Below, piece by piece: positions 28,929 through 37,688 of a DNA stretch of 64,000 bases; positions within the stretch are counted from its first letter, which is position 1, and each line of letters opens with the position of its first letter. The DNA is taken from assembly GCF_004011865.1 (NCBI RefSeq), contig NZ_RKLP01000008.1, positions 124,001-188,000 on the forward strand, given 5' to 3'. The notes below the pieces were generated by a model. That model was given only the letters and a program-made list of their open reading frames with translations. It searched no databases and had not been told where the DNA came from. A program made the position numbers and the translations under genes. Source of the stretch: Prescottella agglutinans. Lineage in GTDB: Bacteria > Actinomycetota > Actinomycetes > Mycobacteriales > Mycobacteriaceae.

Positions 28929-29702
28929 ATGCTGGCGTTGACTTTCCCTGAGGGAGCGGCCCTGGTCTTCGGCGGTAGCGGCGGAATCGGACGTGGCGTC
29001 GCTCGCGAGTTCGCGCGCGCCGGGACGGCCGTCGCGGTCTGCTACAACTCCAAGCGCGACGTCGCCGAGGAGACCGTCGCCGAGTTGCGCGCGCTCGGGG
29101 TGAAGGCGAGTGCGCACCAGGTCGACGTCCGCGACGAGGCCGCCGTCACGCGCGTGATCGACGACGTCGTCGCCGAGCATTCCCGGATCCACACGCTCGT
29201 GTGGGGCGCCGGTCCGGTGGTCGACCAGATCACCGTCGCCGAGACCACTCCGGCGCAGTACCGCCGGTCCGTCGAGATCGAGACCCTCGGGATGTACACG
29301 GCCGTCCACGCCGTGCTTCCGCACTTCCGCGAGCACGGCGGAGGCTCGATCGTCCACCTCGGTTCGGCCGGTGACCACTGGTTCCCGACGCTCGACGGGC
29401 TCTCGGTGATCCCGAAGGCCGCCAACGAGGCGCTGGTCCGCGGCGTCGCGAAGGAGGAGGGCGCCCACAACGTCCGCGCCAACTCGGTGCTGGTCGGCGT
29501 GATCGAGGCTGGTATGTTCCTCGAACTCCAGGCGCAGGGCGTCTTCGACGAGGAGTGGACGCGGGAGGTGCACAAGCTGGTTCCGCTGAAGCGCTGGGGC
29601 AAGCCCGCGGACATCGGGGCGGCGGCCGTCTTCCTCGCCTCGGAGCAGGCCAACTATATTACGGGGCAGCAGATTTCAGTGTCAGGCGGATTTGGCGTCT
29701 GA
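28929..29702 (+). CDS. SDR-family protein with Ser in place of the catalytic Tyr
   Basis: Classical short-chain dehydrogenase/reductase fold, 257 residues. The NAD(P) motif GGSGGIGRG (15-23) is present, as is the structural WGAG (the family NNAG variant) at 92-95. The catalytic Ser is Ser146 (HLGSAGD) and the Lys is Lys163. At the position of the catalytic Tyr (13 residues after Ser146, four before Lys163) there is Ser159 (LSVIPKAAN). The C-terminus, NYITGQQISVSGGFGV, is typical. The enzyme may be inactive, use another residue, or have a non-redox role. It is followed after 19 nt by an IclR regulator gene and is probably co-transcribed with it. Confidence 0.88.
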   Translation: MLALTFPEGAALVFGGSGGIGRGVAREFARAGTAVAVCYNSKRDVAEETVAELRALGVKASAHQVDVRDEAAVTRVIDDVVAEHSRIHTLVWGAGPVVDQITVAETTPAQYRRSVEIETLGMYTAVHAVLPHFREHGGGSIVHLGSAGDHWFPTLDGLSVIPKAANEALVRGVAKEEGAHNVRANSVLVGVIEAGMFLELQAQGVFDEEWTREVHKLVPLKRWGKPADIGAAAVFLASEQANYITGQQISVSGGFGV

Positions 29703-29727
29703 CCTGGCGTAGTGAGAGGACGTGGCC

Positions 29728-30495
29728 GTGCCGCGAATCAGCGAAGATGCCCCGGCCACGTCGATGCTCGACCGGATCGAGTTGGTGCTCGAGGCGCTGG
29801 ACGACCACGGGTACCTGACCCTGAGCCAGACCACCCGGCTCACGGGAATCCCCAGCTCCTCGGCGCACCGACTGCTCGAGAAGATGGTCGCGATGCGCTG
29901 GCTCAATCGGGTCGGTTCCCGCTACGAGCTGGGAGTTCGTCTGTTCGAGTTGGGTTCGCGGGCGATCCGGAACCACTGGTTCCACCGGGTCTCGCTGCCG
30001 ATCATGCAGGAGCTGCACCGCACGACCGGCGCGGTCGTCCATCTCGCGTTCCTCGACGGCGCCGACGGGATCTACTGGGAGAAGCTGTCGGGGTCGTTCG
30101 GGGCCAACGTGCCGTCGCGGATCGGGGGGCGCTACCCGGCGCACCGGTCCGCGGTCGGCAAGGCGCTGTTGACCCAGATCCCGTCCGAGGCACTGGACGA
30201 TCCGATCTTCGACCACGTCGAGACCGGCGTCGTCGGGGGACGCAAGGCGCTGCGGGCGGAACTCGAGCGGGCCGCGTCAGAGGGCGTGACGTTCGACCGG
30301 GGCACGTTCTCGTCGTCGCTCGGTTGTGTCGGGGCACCGGTCTCCAAGGGGATCCCCAAGCCGGCCGCGATCTCGATCTGTGGTCCGGTCGACCGGGTGA
30401 CCAAGGATCGGCGCATGATCGAGGCCGTCCAGCGCGCTGCCGCCGCGATCGAGCGGGCGGCCCGTCAGGTCGACGCCGACTCCCGCACCACGTGA
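29728..30495 (+). CDS. IclR-family transcriptional regulator
   Basis: A 255-residue regulator with an N-terminal winged helix-turn-helix (LTLSQTTRLTGIPSSSAHRL, about 30-50) and a C-terminal IclR effector-binding domain (GAVVHLAFLDGADGIYWEKL, then HRSAVGKALLTQIP and the C-terminal GAPVSKGIPKPAAISI). IclR proteins usually control neighbouring catabolic genes, so the upstream SDR is the best candidate target. GTG 29728 has GAGAGGA with good spacing; GTG 29722 in frame is too close to it. A bidirectional terminator follows. Confidence 0.93.
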   Translation: MPRISEDAPATSMLDRIELVLEALDDHGYLTLSQTTRLTGIPSSSAHRLLEKMVAMRWLNRVGSRYELGVRLFELGSRAIRNHWFHRVSLPIMQELHRTTGAVVHLAFLDGADGIYWEKLSGSFGANVPSRIGGRYPAHRSAVGKALLTQIPSEALDDPIFDHVETGVVGGRKALRAELERAASEGVTFDRGTFSSSLGCVGAPVSKGIPKPAAISICGPVDRVTKDRRMIEAVQRAAAAIERAARQVDADSRTT

Positions 30496-30497
30496 CG

Positions 30498-30533
30498 AAG
30501 GTGCCCGCCGTCCGCAGGGACGGCGGGCACCTT
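30498..30533. terminator. bidirectional terminator
   Basis: Perfect 16-bp stem (30498-30513 with 30518-30533) with a GCAG tetraloop between the convergent IclR and cyclopropane-synthase-like genes. Confidence 0.88.
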
Positions 30534-30547
30534 CCGTGTCTGTGCGA

Positions 30548-31849
30548 TCAGCCCTTCCACCACGGGCGCAGCGGGACGTCCGCCTCGCCGTTCGGACCGA
30601 GCTTGACGGCCAGCACCTGGTGCAGCTGAACGACGTTGCGCTCGAACCCGAGTCGCGAGCCGGCCATGTACAGGCCCCACACCTTCGCGGTGCCTTCGCC
30701 GACCTCCGCGACGCAGGCGTCCCAGTTCTCGACGAGGTTCCGGCACCAGCCCGCCAGGGTCAACGCGTAGTGTTCGCGCAGGTTCTCCTCGTGGCGCACC
30801 TCCAGGCCCACGTTCTGGATCTCGCTGATGATCCGGCCCGAGCCGGTGAGCTCGCCGTCCGGGAAGATGTACCGGTCGATGAAGTAGCCGGCCTTGGCGC
30901 CACTGCGATTGTCGGGGCGGGTGATGCAGTGGTTGAGCAGGCGACCACCCTCGCGCAGCTTCTCATTCATGAACCCGAAGTACGACGGGTAGTTGTGCAC
31001 GCCGATGTGCTCGGTGAGACCGATCGACGAGATGGCGTCGAAGCCGGTCTCCGGCACGTCCCGGTAGTCGGAGAACCGCACCTCGGCCAGTTCGGACAGG
31101 CCTTCCTCGGCGATCGCCTTCTGCGCCCACTCGGCCTGCTCGCGCGAGAGGGTGGCGCCGATGACCTTGACGCCGCGCCGCGCGGCGTAGCGGACCATGC
31201 CGCCCCAGCCGCAGCCGATGTCGAGCAGGCGGTCGCCCGCCTTCAGCCCGAGCTTGTCGAAGACCAGGCGGTACTTGTTCTCCTGCGCGCCCTCGAGGCT
31301 CTGATCCCGGGACTCGTAGGCGGCGCACGTGTAGGTCATCGACGGGCCGAGCACGTACTCGTAGAAGGTGTTCGAGACGTCGTAGTGGTGGTGGATCACC
31401 TCGGCGTCGCGAGTCTTCGAGTGCCGCAAGCCCTCCGCGAACCGGCGCCAGCGAGGCAGGTGCTCCTGCGGCGGGGGCGCGATGGGGCGGAGCTTGTCCC
31501 AGCCGATGGACCGGGTGATGGTCGCGAGTTCCTTCGCCGAGGGTCGATGGAAGTGCAGGTCGGTCATCGCGCGGAGGATCTCGTACGGATCGCCGGGGTG
31601 AACGCCGGTGGCCTCCAGGTCGCCCGAGACGTAAGCGCGCGCCATGCCCAGGTCGCCGGGGGCGGTGGCCAGGTAGGTGGTGCCACGCGTCGAGTTCAGG
31701 TGCAGTCCGTACGGCGCGTTCTCCGGCCCGGTGGCGCTGCCGTCGTACGCGGTGAAGCGCAGGGGGATCTCACCGTCGGACACGGTTTCGAGAATCTGCG
31801 CGAGATTGAGCTTCTTCACCGGATCGGACTTCGTTCCGAGGGTCGTCAC
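30548..31849 (-). CDS. cyclopropane-fatty-acid-synthase-like SAM methyltransferase (Rv3720/TmsB-like)
   Basis: A 433-residue S-adenosylmethionine methyltransferase that would modify the double bond of an unsaturated acyl chain in a membrane lipid. The N-terminal acyl-substrate domain precedes HHHYDVSNTFYEYVLGPSMTY, and the SAM motif LLDIGCGWGG lies about residue 210. From memory it closely resembles M. tuberculosis Rv3720. Start GTG 31849 overlaps the stop of the upstream FAD-oxidoreductase (GTGA), so the two are translationally coupled. A methyltransferase plus FAD-oxidoreductase pair is also the layout of TmsB/TmsA, which make 10-methyl (tuberculostearic) fatty acids; whether this pair or a paralogue does so here is not shown. 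Confidence 0.9.
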   Translation of the reverse strand: MTTLGTKSDPVKKLNLAQILETVSDGEIPLRFTAYDGSATGPENAPYGLHLNSTRGTTYLATAPGDLGMARAYVSGDLEATGVHPGDPYEILRAMTDLHFHRPSAKELATITRSIGWDKLRPIAPPPQEHLPRWRRFAEGLRHSKTRDAEVIHHHYDVSNTFYEYVLGPSMTYTCAAYESRDQSLEGAQENKYRLVFDKLGLKAGDRLLDIGCGWGGMVRYAARRGVKVIGATLSREQAEWAQKAIAEEGLSELAEVRFSDYRDVPETGFDAISSIGLTEHIGVHNYPSYFGFMNEKLREGGRLLNHCITRPDNRSGAKAGYFIDRYIFPDGELTGSGRIISEIQNVGLEVRHEENLREHYALTLAGWCRNLVENWDACVAEVGEGTAKVWGLYMAGSRLGFERNVVQLHQVLAVKLGPNGEADVPLRPWWKG

Positions 31850-33276
31850 TTTCGTTGCACCGCCTTCGAGTAGAGGTCGAGTAGACGTGAATCGGGGTCG
31901 TATCGCTTCTTGATCTGTTCGTAGTGGTCGCCGCCGTAGAGCAGCGCGAATTCGTCCTCGTCGTAGAACGATTCGGAGTAAAGGGACTTGTGGCCGTCGA
32001 GGTCGCTCACCTTCTTCTCGATCAGCCGGTTCGCTGCACCGACGGGCGCGCCCGGCACGATCGGCACCGACGACCAGAAGCCGATGTTGACGTACGAGCG
32101 GCCGGGTTCGAGCGGGTACAGCGGCCACGGCCGCGTGGTGTCCGCGGCGGGATGCGCGGGGTCGCGAAGACGCAACGGGCACAGCCACAGTGGCTCGATC
32201 GGGATCTCGTCGAGGAACCAGTGGAGGAATCGCGCGGTGTTCTCGATCGGCACCTCGACGTCCTGCACGACGCGCTCGCGCGGCGGCAGGCCCTTGCGCG
32301 CCTCGAGGCGGTCCCCGATGTCGTACTTCTGGTCCAGGCCGATCAGCTTCCAGTAGAAGCTGCTGCGCCGGTAGCGTTTCGGCCAGAACCGCCGGATCTT
32401 CGGGTTCTGGGTGCCGAACGCGCGCGAGCACCAGAACCAGTCGGTGTCCCAGCGCCACAGGTAGTCGTGGATGGTCAGCCGGTCGGTCTTGGGGTGGTTG
32501 ATCGATTCGTGCTGGATGGACCGGTAGTAGATGTCCATGTCGGTGTAGTCGCTGACCGGTCCGGGCTCGTCGGTCTGCACGCCGAGCGTCAGGTACGCCT
32601 CGTCGGCGGTGAAGACCGTGCCGTCGAGGTAGTCGACGTCGACGCCGTCCCACGTCCGTTCGGTGACGATGCGGTCCATCGTCTCCTCGAGCCGATCCAG
32701 GTCGGTGAATCGCAGGTGCCGCAGCGCGACGTACCTCTTCACCGGCTCGAGCTCGATCCGAATTCGTGTCGAATAGCCCAAGGTGCCATATGAATTCGGG
32801 AACGACCGGAACAGGTCGGTGTGCTCGCCGTCCGGGGTTGCGGTGATGATGTCGCCGCTTCCGGTGAGGATGTCGATCTCGAGGACGGACTCGTGGGGGA
32901 GACCGTTGCGGAACGACGTGGACTCGATGCCGAGTCCGGTGACCGCACCGCCGAGGGTGATGGTTTTCAGCTGCGGCACCACCAGCGGGGCGAGCCCGTA
33001 GGGGAGTGTCGCGGCAACCAGGTTCTCGTAGGTGCACATCCCCTGGACGTCGGCCGTACGGGCCTCGGGGTCGACGGAGATGACGCCGTCGAGTCCGGAC
33101 ACGTCGAGGCCCGGCGCGGTGCTCTTCGCTCGCGCGCGGAACAGGTTGGACGTCTTCTTCGCCAGGCGCACATTCGCATCGGGGGGGATCGCCCGGTAGC
33201 TGGACAGCAGGCGCTGGACTCCCGCACGATGCGCGGCAAGCCCGATTTCGCGGATACCACTCTTGGAGTCGACCAC
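31846..33276 (-). CDS. FAD-binding oxidoreductase (Rv3719/TmsA-like)
   Basis: A 476-residue flavoprotein of the PCMH/VAO type, related to DHCR24-like reductases. The FAD domain is at the N-terminus (VVPQLKTITLGGAVTGLGIE, about 100-120, and NSYGTLGYSTRIRIEL). It very likely acts on a lipid together with the methyltransferase encoded directly downstream, for example reducing a 10-methylene to a 10-methyl group, by analogy with TmsA/TmsB. From memory it is close to Rv3719. The start is GTG 33276, immediately after an AGGGGG run. Both genes keep the gene order of the mycobacterial recR-dnaX block but are here on the strand opposite to ybaB-recR. Confidence 0.88.
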   Translation of the reverse strand: MVDSKSGIREIGLAAHRAGVQRLLSSYRAIPPDANVRLAKKTSNLFRARAKSTAPGLDVSGLDGVISVDPEARTADVQGMCTYENLVAATLPYGLAPLVVPQLKTITLGGAVTGLGIESTSFRNGLPHESVLEIDILTGSGDIITATPDGEHTDLFRSFPNSYGTLGYSTRIRIELEPVKRYVALRHLRFTDLDRLEETMDRIVTERTWDGVDVDYLDGTVFTADEAYLTLGVQTDEPGPVSDYTDMDIYYRSIQHESINHPKTDRLTIHDYLWRWDTDWFWCSRAFGTQNPKIRRFWPKRYRRSSFYWKLIGLDQKYDIGDRLEARKGLPPRERVVQDVEVPIENTARFLHWFLDEIPIEPLWLCPLRLRDPAHPAADTTRPWPLYPLEPGRSYVNIGFWSSVPIVPGAPVGAANRLIEKKVSDLDGHKSLYSESFYDEDEFALLYGGDHYEQIKKRYDPDSRLLDLYSKAVQRK

Positions 33277-33358
33277 CCCCTGACGCTATCGCTAGTCGGA
33301 TCGGTCGGCCATCGATATCCCGGCGAGTCTTTAGATCTGTAGCTATGCTAACGGTCTT

Positions 33359-33392
33359 GCGGGGTGCCCCGGAATCGCCGGGGCGCCCCGCC
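33359..33392 (-). terminator. terminator after the peptide-binding lipoprotein gene
   Basis: GC-rich inverted repeat of about 14 bp with one G-T pair, just downstream of the substrate-binding-protein stop on the minus strand and ahead of the FAD-oxidoreductase gene. Confidence 0.65.
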
Positions 33393-33396
33393 GCGA

Positions 33397-34998
33397 TCAC
33401 TGCCCGATCCAGGCTCCGTCGAGCAGGAGGATGTTGTCCGCGGTGCGCTTGACGCCATGGACGTCGTCGTCCCAGACGGTGAGGACCCTGCTCGGACCCC
33501 ACACCGCGTACGGGATCGTCTCGTTGGCCCGCGCCTGCACCTTGGCGATGGCGTTCTTCTTGGCCTCGTCGGTGGTCGCTGTCTTCACCTCGACCAGAAG
33601 CGCATCCATCTGCGGGTCGGCATATCCGGACGCGTTGTTGCGCGATTCGCTTCCCAGGCCGCCGTACAGGCGCAGGTAGGGGGATTCGTCCATGAACGCG
33701 AATGCCGAGCGCGTCATGTCGAAGTCGTGCTCGACGTAGAGCTTGCGCACCAGGTCGGTCACGCTGTTGACGTACTCGATCCGGACGTCGAAGCCGATGG
33801 AGTTCAGCGACGCCTGCACGGCCAGCGCGGCGGCCTCGGCGCTCTTCTCGGTGGGCGACAGGTACGTGAGCTTGCCGTCGTATCCGTCGGCCTTGGCCTC
33901 GTTCAGGAACTGCCGGGCCTTGTCGGGGTCGAACGGCACGCCCTCCGCGCCCGACGACCAGCGCGAGCTGTCCGGCACCAGCGTCGAGCCGGCGATGCCG
34001 AGGCCGTCGTTGGCGCGTTGGTTGATCGCCTGGGGATCGACGCCGTACGCGACCGCCTGCCGCACGCGCAGATCCGCGCCCGGCCGACCCTCGCGGGTGT
34101 TCATCATGCCGAGCGCGCCCAGCCCCTGGACGTCGAGGTAGCCGCCGTAGCCGGCGTTCAGGGCGTCCCGGATCGTCGCTTCGTCGCGGAGGATGTATGC
34201 CATGTCGAGCTGACCGCTCTGTAGCGATTCGAGCTGTCCGCGAGCGCCGTTCGTCGGCACGAACCGAACCTTGTCGAGGTTGGGGCGCCCGTTCCAGTAG
34301 TCCTCGCGTGCGGTGAGCACGATCTCCTCGTTCGGCGCGAACCGCGTCAGCGTGAACGGGCCGGCCCCGATCGGGGTGAACTTCCCGTCGGTGTCGGAGT
34401 TCTTGGAGACGACCATGCCCGGGCCCATCGCCAGCAGCACCGGGAAGCGGTCCCACGGCGCATTGAGCGTGAACGTCACCGTCTTCGCGTCCGGGGTGCC
34501 GATCGTGGTCACCGAGTTCGCCCACACCTGCGACACGTCCGCGCGCGCGGCGACGAAGCGGTCGATGCTCCACTTGACGGCGTCGGCGTCGACCGGCGAG
34601 CCGTCGCTGAACGTCGCGCCGTCTCGCAGCCTCACCGTGAACTCGGTGTAGTCGGCGTTGTGCTCGAGCGCCTCGGCGAGCTGCGGTTCGAACGTGCCCG
34701 ACTCGGGATCGGTGCGGAGCAGGGTGTCGTAGATCGCTGCCATCTCGGTGCCGCCGGTCGAGCCCGCCGCCTGTGTCCTGGTCGGGTCGAGAGCGTTGGG
34801 GAACGAGTACGAACCGAATGTCACGGTGCCGCCGCGCACGGGATCGCCGGCGTCCTGCGCGACGTTGACCATCCCGGTGGTGACGGATGCGCCGTCGTTC
34901 GACTGGCCGTCGGCGGAGGCGCATCCGGCGACGAGTGTGGTTGCGGCCGCGACGAGTGCGGCAAGTCGAAGGCTCGACCGGCACCACGATTTGTTCAT
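33397..34998 (-). CDS. family 5 (oligopeptide/nickel-type) ABC substrate-binding lipoprotein
   Basis: Extracytoplasmic solute-binding lipoprotein of 533 residues (DppA/OppA/SBP_bac_5). The signal peptide ends in lipobox TLVAGC (Cys26). The family core is visible: PQLAEALEHNADYTEFTVRL, RDGATFSDGSPVDADAVKWS, GAGPFTLTRFAPNEEIVL and LRVRQAVAYGVDPQAINQ. It would deliver peptides or another small ligand to an ABC permease, but no permease or ATPase gene is adjacent, so it is an orphan here. It sits where mycobacteria carry a cell-wall amidase gene (Rv3717), so it is an insertion or replacement in a conserved block. ATG 34998 starts MNKSWCRSSLRL. Confidence 0.92.
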   Translation of the reverse strand: MNKSWCRSSLRLAALVAAATTLVAGCASADGQSNDGASVTTGMVNVAQDAGDPVRGGTVTFGSYSFPNALDPTRTQAAGSTGGTEMAAIYDTLLRTDPESGTFEPQLAEALEHNADYTEFTVRLRDGATFSDGSPVDADAVKWSIDRFVAARADVSQVWANSVTTIGTPDAKTVTFTLNAPWDRFPVLLAMGPGMVVSKNSDTDGKFTPIGAGPFTLTRFAPNEEIVLTAREDYWNGRPNLDKVRFVPTNGARGQLESLQSGQLDMAYILRDEATIRDALNAGYGGYLDVQGLGALGMMNTREGRPGADLRVRQAVAYGVDPQAINQRANDGLGIAGSTLVPDSSRWSSGAEGVPFDPDKARQFLNEAKADGYDGKLTYLSPTEKSAEAAALAVQASLNSIGFDVRIEYVNSVTDLVRKLYVEHDFDMTRSAFAFMDESPYLRLYGGLGSESRNNASGYADPQMDALLVEVKTATTDEAKKNAIAKVQARANETIPYAVWGPSRVLTVWDDDVHGVKRTADNILLLDGAWIGQ

Positions 34999-35171
34999 AG
35001 CTCACCTCACAGGTTGTCGTGTCCAGGCGGAGGGTAAGACAGGTTCTTAATCGGTGTGGTGTGGGTCTCATTCAGTGGAAGTGGCGCCACGGGTAACCCC
35101 GCGGGTCCTGGATGAGTCCTCGGGCGAGCAGGCAGGATGGAGGAAACCCGCCGAGCAAGGAGACGTATCCA

Positions 35172-35606
35172 GTGGCACAGGTCAGCGCCAGCAGTTCCAT
35201 CACCATCACCGCGACACCCGAGCAGGCACTCGACGCGCTCACCGACTACGAGACGATGCGGCCGCGGATCCTGCCGCAGCAGTACCGGGACTACCAGGTG
35301 CTCGAGGGCGGCCAGGGCGACGGGACCGTCGCGAATTGGACGCTGCAGGCCACCGAGAAGCGCTCGCGCAACGTCAAGGCGTCGGTGACCGTCTCCGGCG
35401 CCACCGTCACCGAGCGCGACGCGAACTCGTCGATGGTCACGACGTGGGAGGTCACGCCCGCGGGAACCGGATCCACCATCACCACGACGACCGAGTGGAA
35501 GGGTGCCGGCGGCATCGGCGGCTTCTTCGAGCGCACCTTCGCTCCGCTGGGTCTGCGCAAGATCCAGGAGCAGACGCTCGCGAACCTGCAGCGCGAACTG
35601 GGATAA
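35172..35606 (+). CDS. SRPBCC (START/polyketide-cyclase-fold) protein, Rv3718c-like
   Basis: A 144-residue helix-grip protein with a hydrophobic pocket; ligand unknown. It begins [20 protein letters not shown] and keeps [20 protein letters not shown], matching the Rv3718c family that lies beside ybaB-recR in mycobacteria. Start GTG 35172 has AAGGAGA at 35157-35163; the frame upstream to 35112 is not used. It is first in a likely three-gene unit with ybaB and recR. Confidence 0.85.
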   Translation: MAQVSASSSITITATPEQALDALTDYETMRPRILPQQYRDYQVLEGGQGDGTVANWTLQATEKRSRNVKASVTVSGATVTERDANSSMVTTWEVTPAGTGSTITTTTEWKGAGGIGGFFERTFAPLGLRKIQEQTLANLQRELG

Positions 35607-35656
35607 GGCCCGCGACGGACTACGCTGACGAAGCGACTTCAGAAAGGACCAGTCCA

Positions 35657-35980
35657 GTGCAACCAGGTGGACAGCCCGACATGCAGCAGCTCCTCGCGCA
35701 GGCGCAGCAGATGCAGCAGCAATTGATGGCGGCGCAGGCGGAGATGGCCCAGGCCGAGGTGACCGGTCAGGCCGGCGGCGGTCTGGTGACCGCGACGGTC
35801 AAGGGCACCGGTGAGGTCGTCGGCCTCACGATCGACCCCAAGGTCGTCGACCCGGAGGACATCGAGACGCTGCAGGACCTCGTGATCGGCGCGATCGCCG
35901 ACGCGTCGAACAAGGCCCAGGAGATCGCGGCGAGCAAGCTCGGCCCGCTGGCCGGCGGCCTGCCCGGCCTCCCCTTCTAG
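35657..35980 (+). CDS. ybaB: YbaB/EbfC family nucleoid-associated protein
   Basis: A 107-residue DNA-binding dimer encoded next to recR in most bacteria. A Gln-rich N-terminal helix ([20 protein letters not shown]) precedes the conserved core [20 protein letters not shown] and a second helix, ending [11 protein letters not shown]. Start GTG 35657 follows AGAAAGGA. It ends 10 nt before recR, so co-transcription is near certain. Confidence 0.95.
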   Translation: MQPGGQPDMQQLLAQAQQMQQQLMAAQAEMAQAEVTGQAGGGLVTATVKGTGEVVGLTIDPKVVDPEDIETLQDLVIGAIADASNKAQEIAASKLGPLAGGLPGLPF

Positions 35981-35990
35981 GGGACACGCC

Positions 35991-36599
35991 TTGTACGAAG
36001 GTCCCGTCCAGGACTTGATCGACGAGCTGGGCAAACTGCCCGGTATCGGACCGAAGAGCGCCCAGCGCATCGCGTTCCACCTGCTGTCGGTCGAACCCCC
36101 GGAGATCGACCGACTCCAGGCGGTGTTGCAGAAGGTGCGCGACGGCGTCCAGTTCTGCGTCGTGTGCGGCACGGTCTCCGAGGAGGAGAAGTGCCGCATC
36201 TGTTCCGACCCGCGTCGGGACCGGACCATGGTGTGCGTCGTCGAGGAGCCCAAGGACGTCCAGGCGATCGAGCGCACCCGTGAGTTCAAGGGGCGCTATC
36301 ACGTGCTCGGCGGCGCGCTCGATCCGCTGAGTGGCATCGGACCGGATCAGCTACGGATCCGGGAGTTGTTGACGCGCATCGGCAATCAGGAGGACGGCGT
36401 CGACGTCTCCGAGGTGATCATCGCGACCGACCCCAACACCGAGGGCGAGGCGACCGCGACGTATCTGGTGCGGATGCTGCGTGACTTCCCGGGGCTGACG
36501 GTGTCGCGGCTGGCGTCGGGGCTGCCGATGGGAGGCGACCTCGAGTTCGCCGACGAACTCACCCTCGGCCGCGCCCTGTCGGGCCGGCGCACGCTGTAG
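35991..36599 (+). CDS. recR: recombination mediator RecR
   Basis: A 202-residue RecFOR-pathway protein that helps load RecA at gaps. The N-terminal helix-hairpin-helix is [20 protein letters not shown]; the zinc finger has Cys in [17 protein letters not shown]; the Toprim domain shows [12 protein letters not shown] and [15 protein letters not shown]. It is full length. The start codon is TTG 35991, required to give the canonical [15 protein letters not shown]-terminus. The terminator-like hairpin at 36626-36654 lies inside the end of the convergent LysR gene. Confidence 0.97.
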   Translation: MYEGPVQDLIDELGKLPGIGPKSAQRIAFHLLSVEPPEIDRLQAVLQKVRDGVQFCVVCGTVSEEEKCRICSDPRRDRTMVCVVEEPKDVQAIERTREFKGRYHVLGGALDPLSGIGPDQLRIRELLTRIGNQEDGVDVSEVIIATDPNTEGEATATYLVRMLRDFPGLTVSRLASGLPMGGDLEFADELTLGRALSGRRTL

Positions 36600-36609
36600 C
36601 CCGGTCCGG

Positions 36610-37548
36610 CTACCGCCCGTCCGCTGCGCCCCTGACCTGCTTGGTCAGGGGCGCGCCGTTTTCGGCGCCTTCCGTGGTCATCGTCTGCCGCAGCGAGCGG
36701 ATCAGGCTCGCCATCCCGGCGGCGTCGGTCGCCCCGGTCCGGACGATCCCGCTGACGGGTACGCGCAGTCGGTTGTTCTTCTCGCGCATGACGCACAGCC
36801 CGGTGCGCGGAGCCTCGGCGGCGGTGCTCGCGTAGAGCACCGTCCACGCCCGCGGGTTGGTGATGACGTCGAGGATCGCCGCGTGGTCCCGGGCGATCGG
36901 CGGGCCGAGTCGCAGGCGGCGCCCGACGTCGACGAAGGCGTTCTCCACGACGGTGTGGATCAGCACCTGGCTCTGCCGCGGCGGCAGCAGCAGGGGATAG
37001 GGCGCGAGCTCGCTCAGCTCGACGGTCGAGAATGCCGACACCGGATGCTGGTTCGACGTCGCGATCATCAGGTCCTCGACGCCCAGTTCGACGGTCTCGA
37101 GCCCCGGCCGGTCCACCTCGCCGCGGATGAGCGCGATGTCGGCGTCGCCCGACGACACCGCCTCGATCCGGTCGGTGAAGTTCTTGATCACGAACTCGAT
37201 GTCGAGGTCCGGGTGCTTCTCGCGGACGTGGGCGATCGCCGCCAGGCTCTGCGGCGCGAAGCTCATGCTGGCGGTGATCCGGATGCGGTCGCGTGGTTCC
37301 TTCGCGACGGCGAACGCCTTGGCCTCGAGGCTCAGCACCTCCTGTGCGATCGGAACCAGACGCGATCCGGCCGACGTGAGCCGGACGACCCGGGTGGAGC
37401 GTTCGAACAGCGAGGCCCCGAGTTCCTGCTCGAGCTTCGTGATCTGGTGGCTGATCGCGGACTGCGAGATGAAGCAGCGTTTCGCGGCATTGCTGAAGCT
37501 CAGTTCCTCGCTGACCGCGAGGAAGTACCGCAGCTGCCGGAAGTCCAT
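36610..37548 (-). CDS. LysR-family transcriptional regulator
   Basis: A 312-residue LTTR. The winged helix-turn-helix is at the N-terminus (FRQLRYFLAVSEELSFSNAA, ISQSAISHQITKLEQELG), with the effector-binding domain after about residue 90 (RIRITASMSFAPQSLAAIAH, ADIALIRGEVDRPGL). It is divergent from the NDH-2 gene, and LTTRs usually regulate their divergent neighbour, so redox or substrate control of that dehydrogenase is a reasonable inference. The last codons overlap a hairpin that probably terminates recR on the other strand. Confidence 0.94.
   Translation of the reverse strand: MDFRQLRYFLAVSEELSFSNAAKRCFISQSAISHQITKLEQELGASLFERSTRVVRLTSAGSRLVPIAQEVLSLEAKAFAVAKEPRDRIRITASMSFAPQSLAAIAHVREKHPDLDIEFVIKNFTDRIEAVSSGDADIALIRGEVDRPGLETVELGVEDLMIATSNQHPVSAFSTVELSELAPYPLLLPPRQSQVLIHTVVENAFVDVGRRLRLGPPIARDHAAILDVITNPRAWTVLYASTAAEAPRTGLCVMREKNNRLRVPVSGIVRTGATDAAGMASLIRSLRQTMTTEGAENGAPLTKQVRGAADGR
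36626..36654 (+). terminator. recR terminator embedded in the LysR coding end
   Basis: Perfect 12-bp stem (36626-36637 with 36643-36654), TGCTT loop, followed by CGCCGTTTTC on the plus strand. It lies 27 nt after the recR stop yet within the final codons of the convergent LysR gene, so the same DNA serves both purposes. Confidence 0.7.
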
Positions 37549-37688
37549 GCCGACATACTACTTATGAGCGATCCAGATAACTGTTTTCCGAATATCCCTG
37601 ATTACTGGCGCAAGTGTCGTTAGCGCTCCTACGGTGTCTCTCATACATCTCGACCAGGTCTCTCGAATATCTCGAGAAGGAGGCAACC

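Noticed and set aside
30548-35071. A 1,507-codon minus-strand open frame spanning three genes
   Set aside because: Only its last part (the cyclopropane-synthase-like protein) reads as protein. The rest is the shadow of the FAD-oxidoreductase and peptide-binding-protein genes in another frame; long stop-free frames are expected at this GC content.
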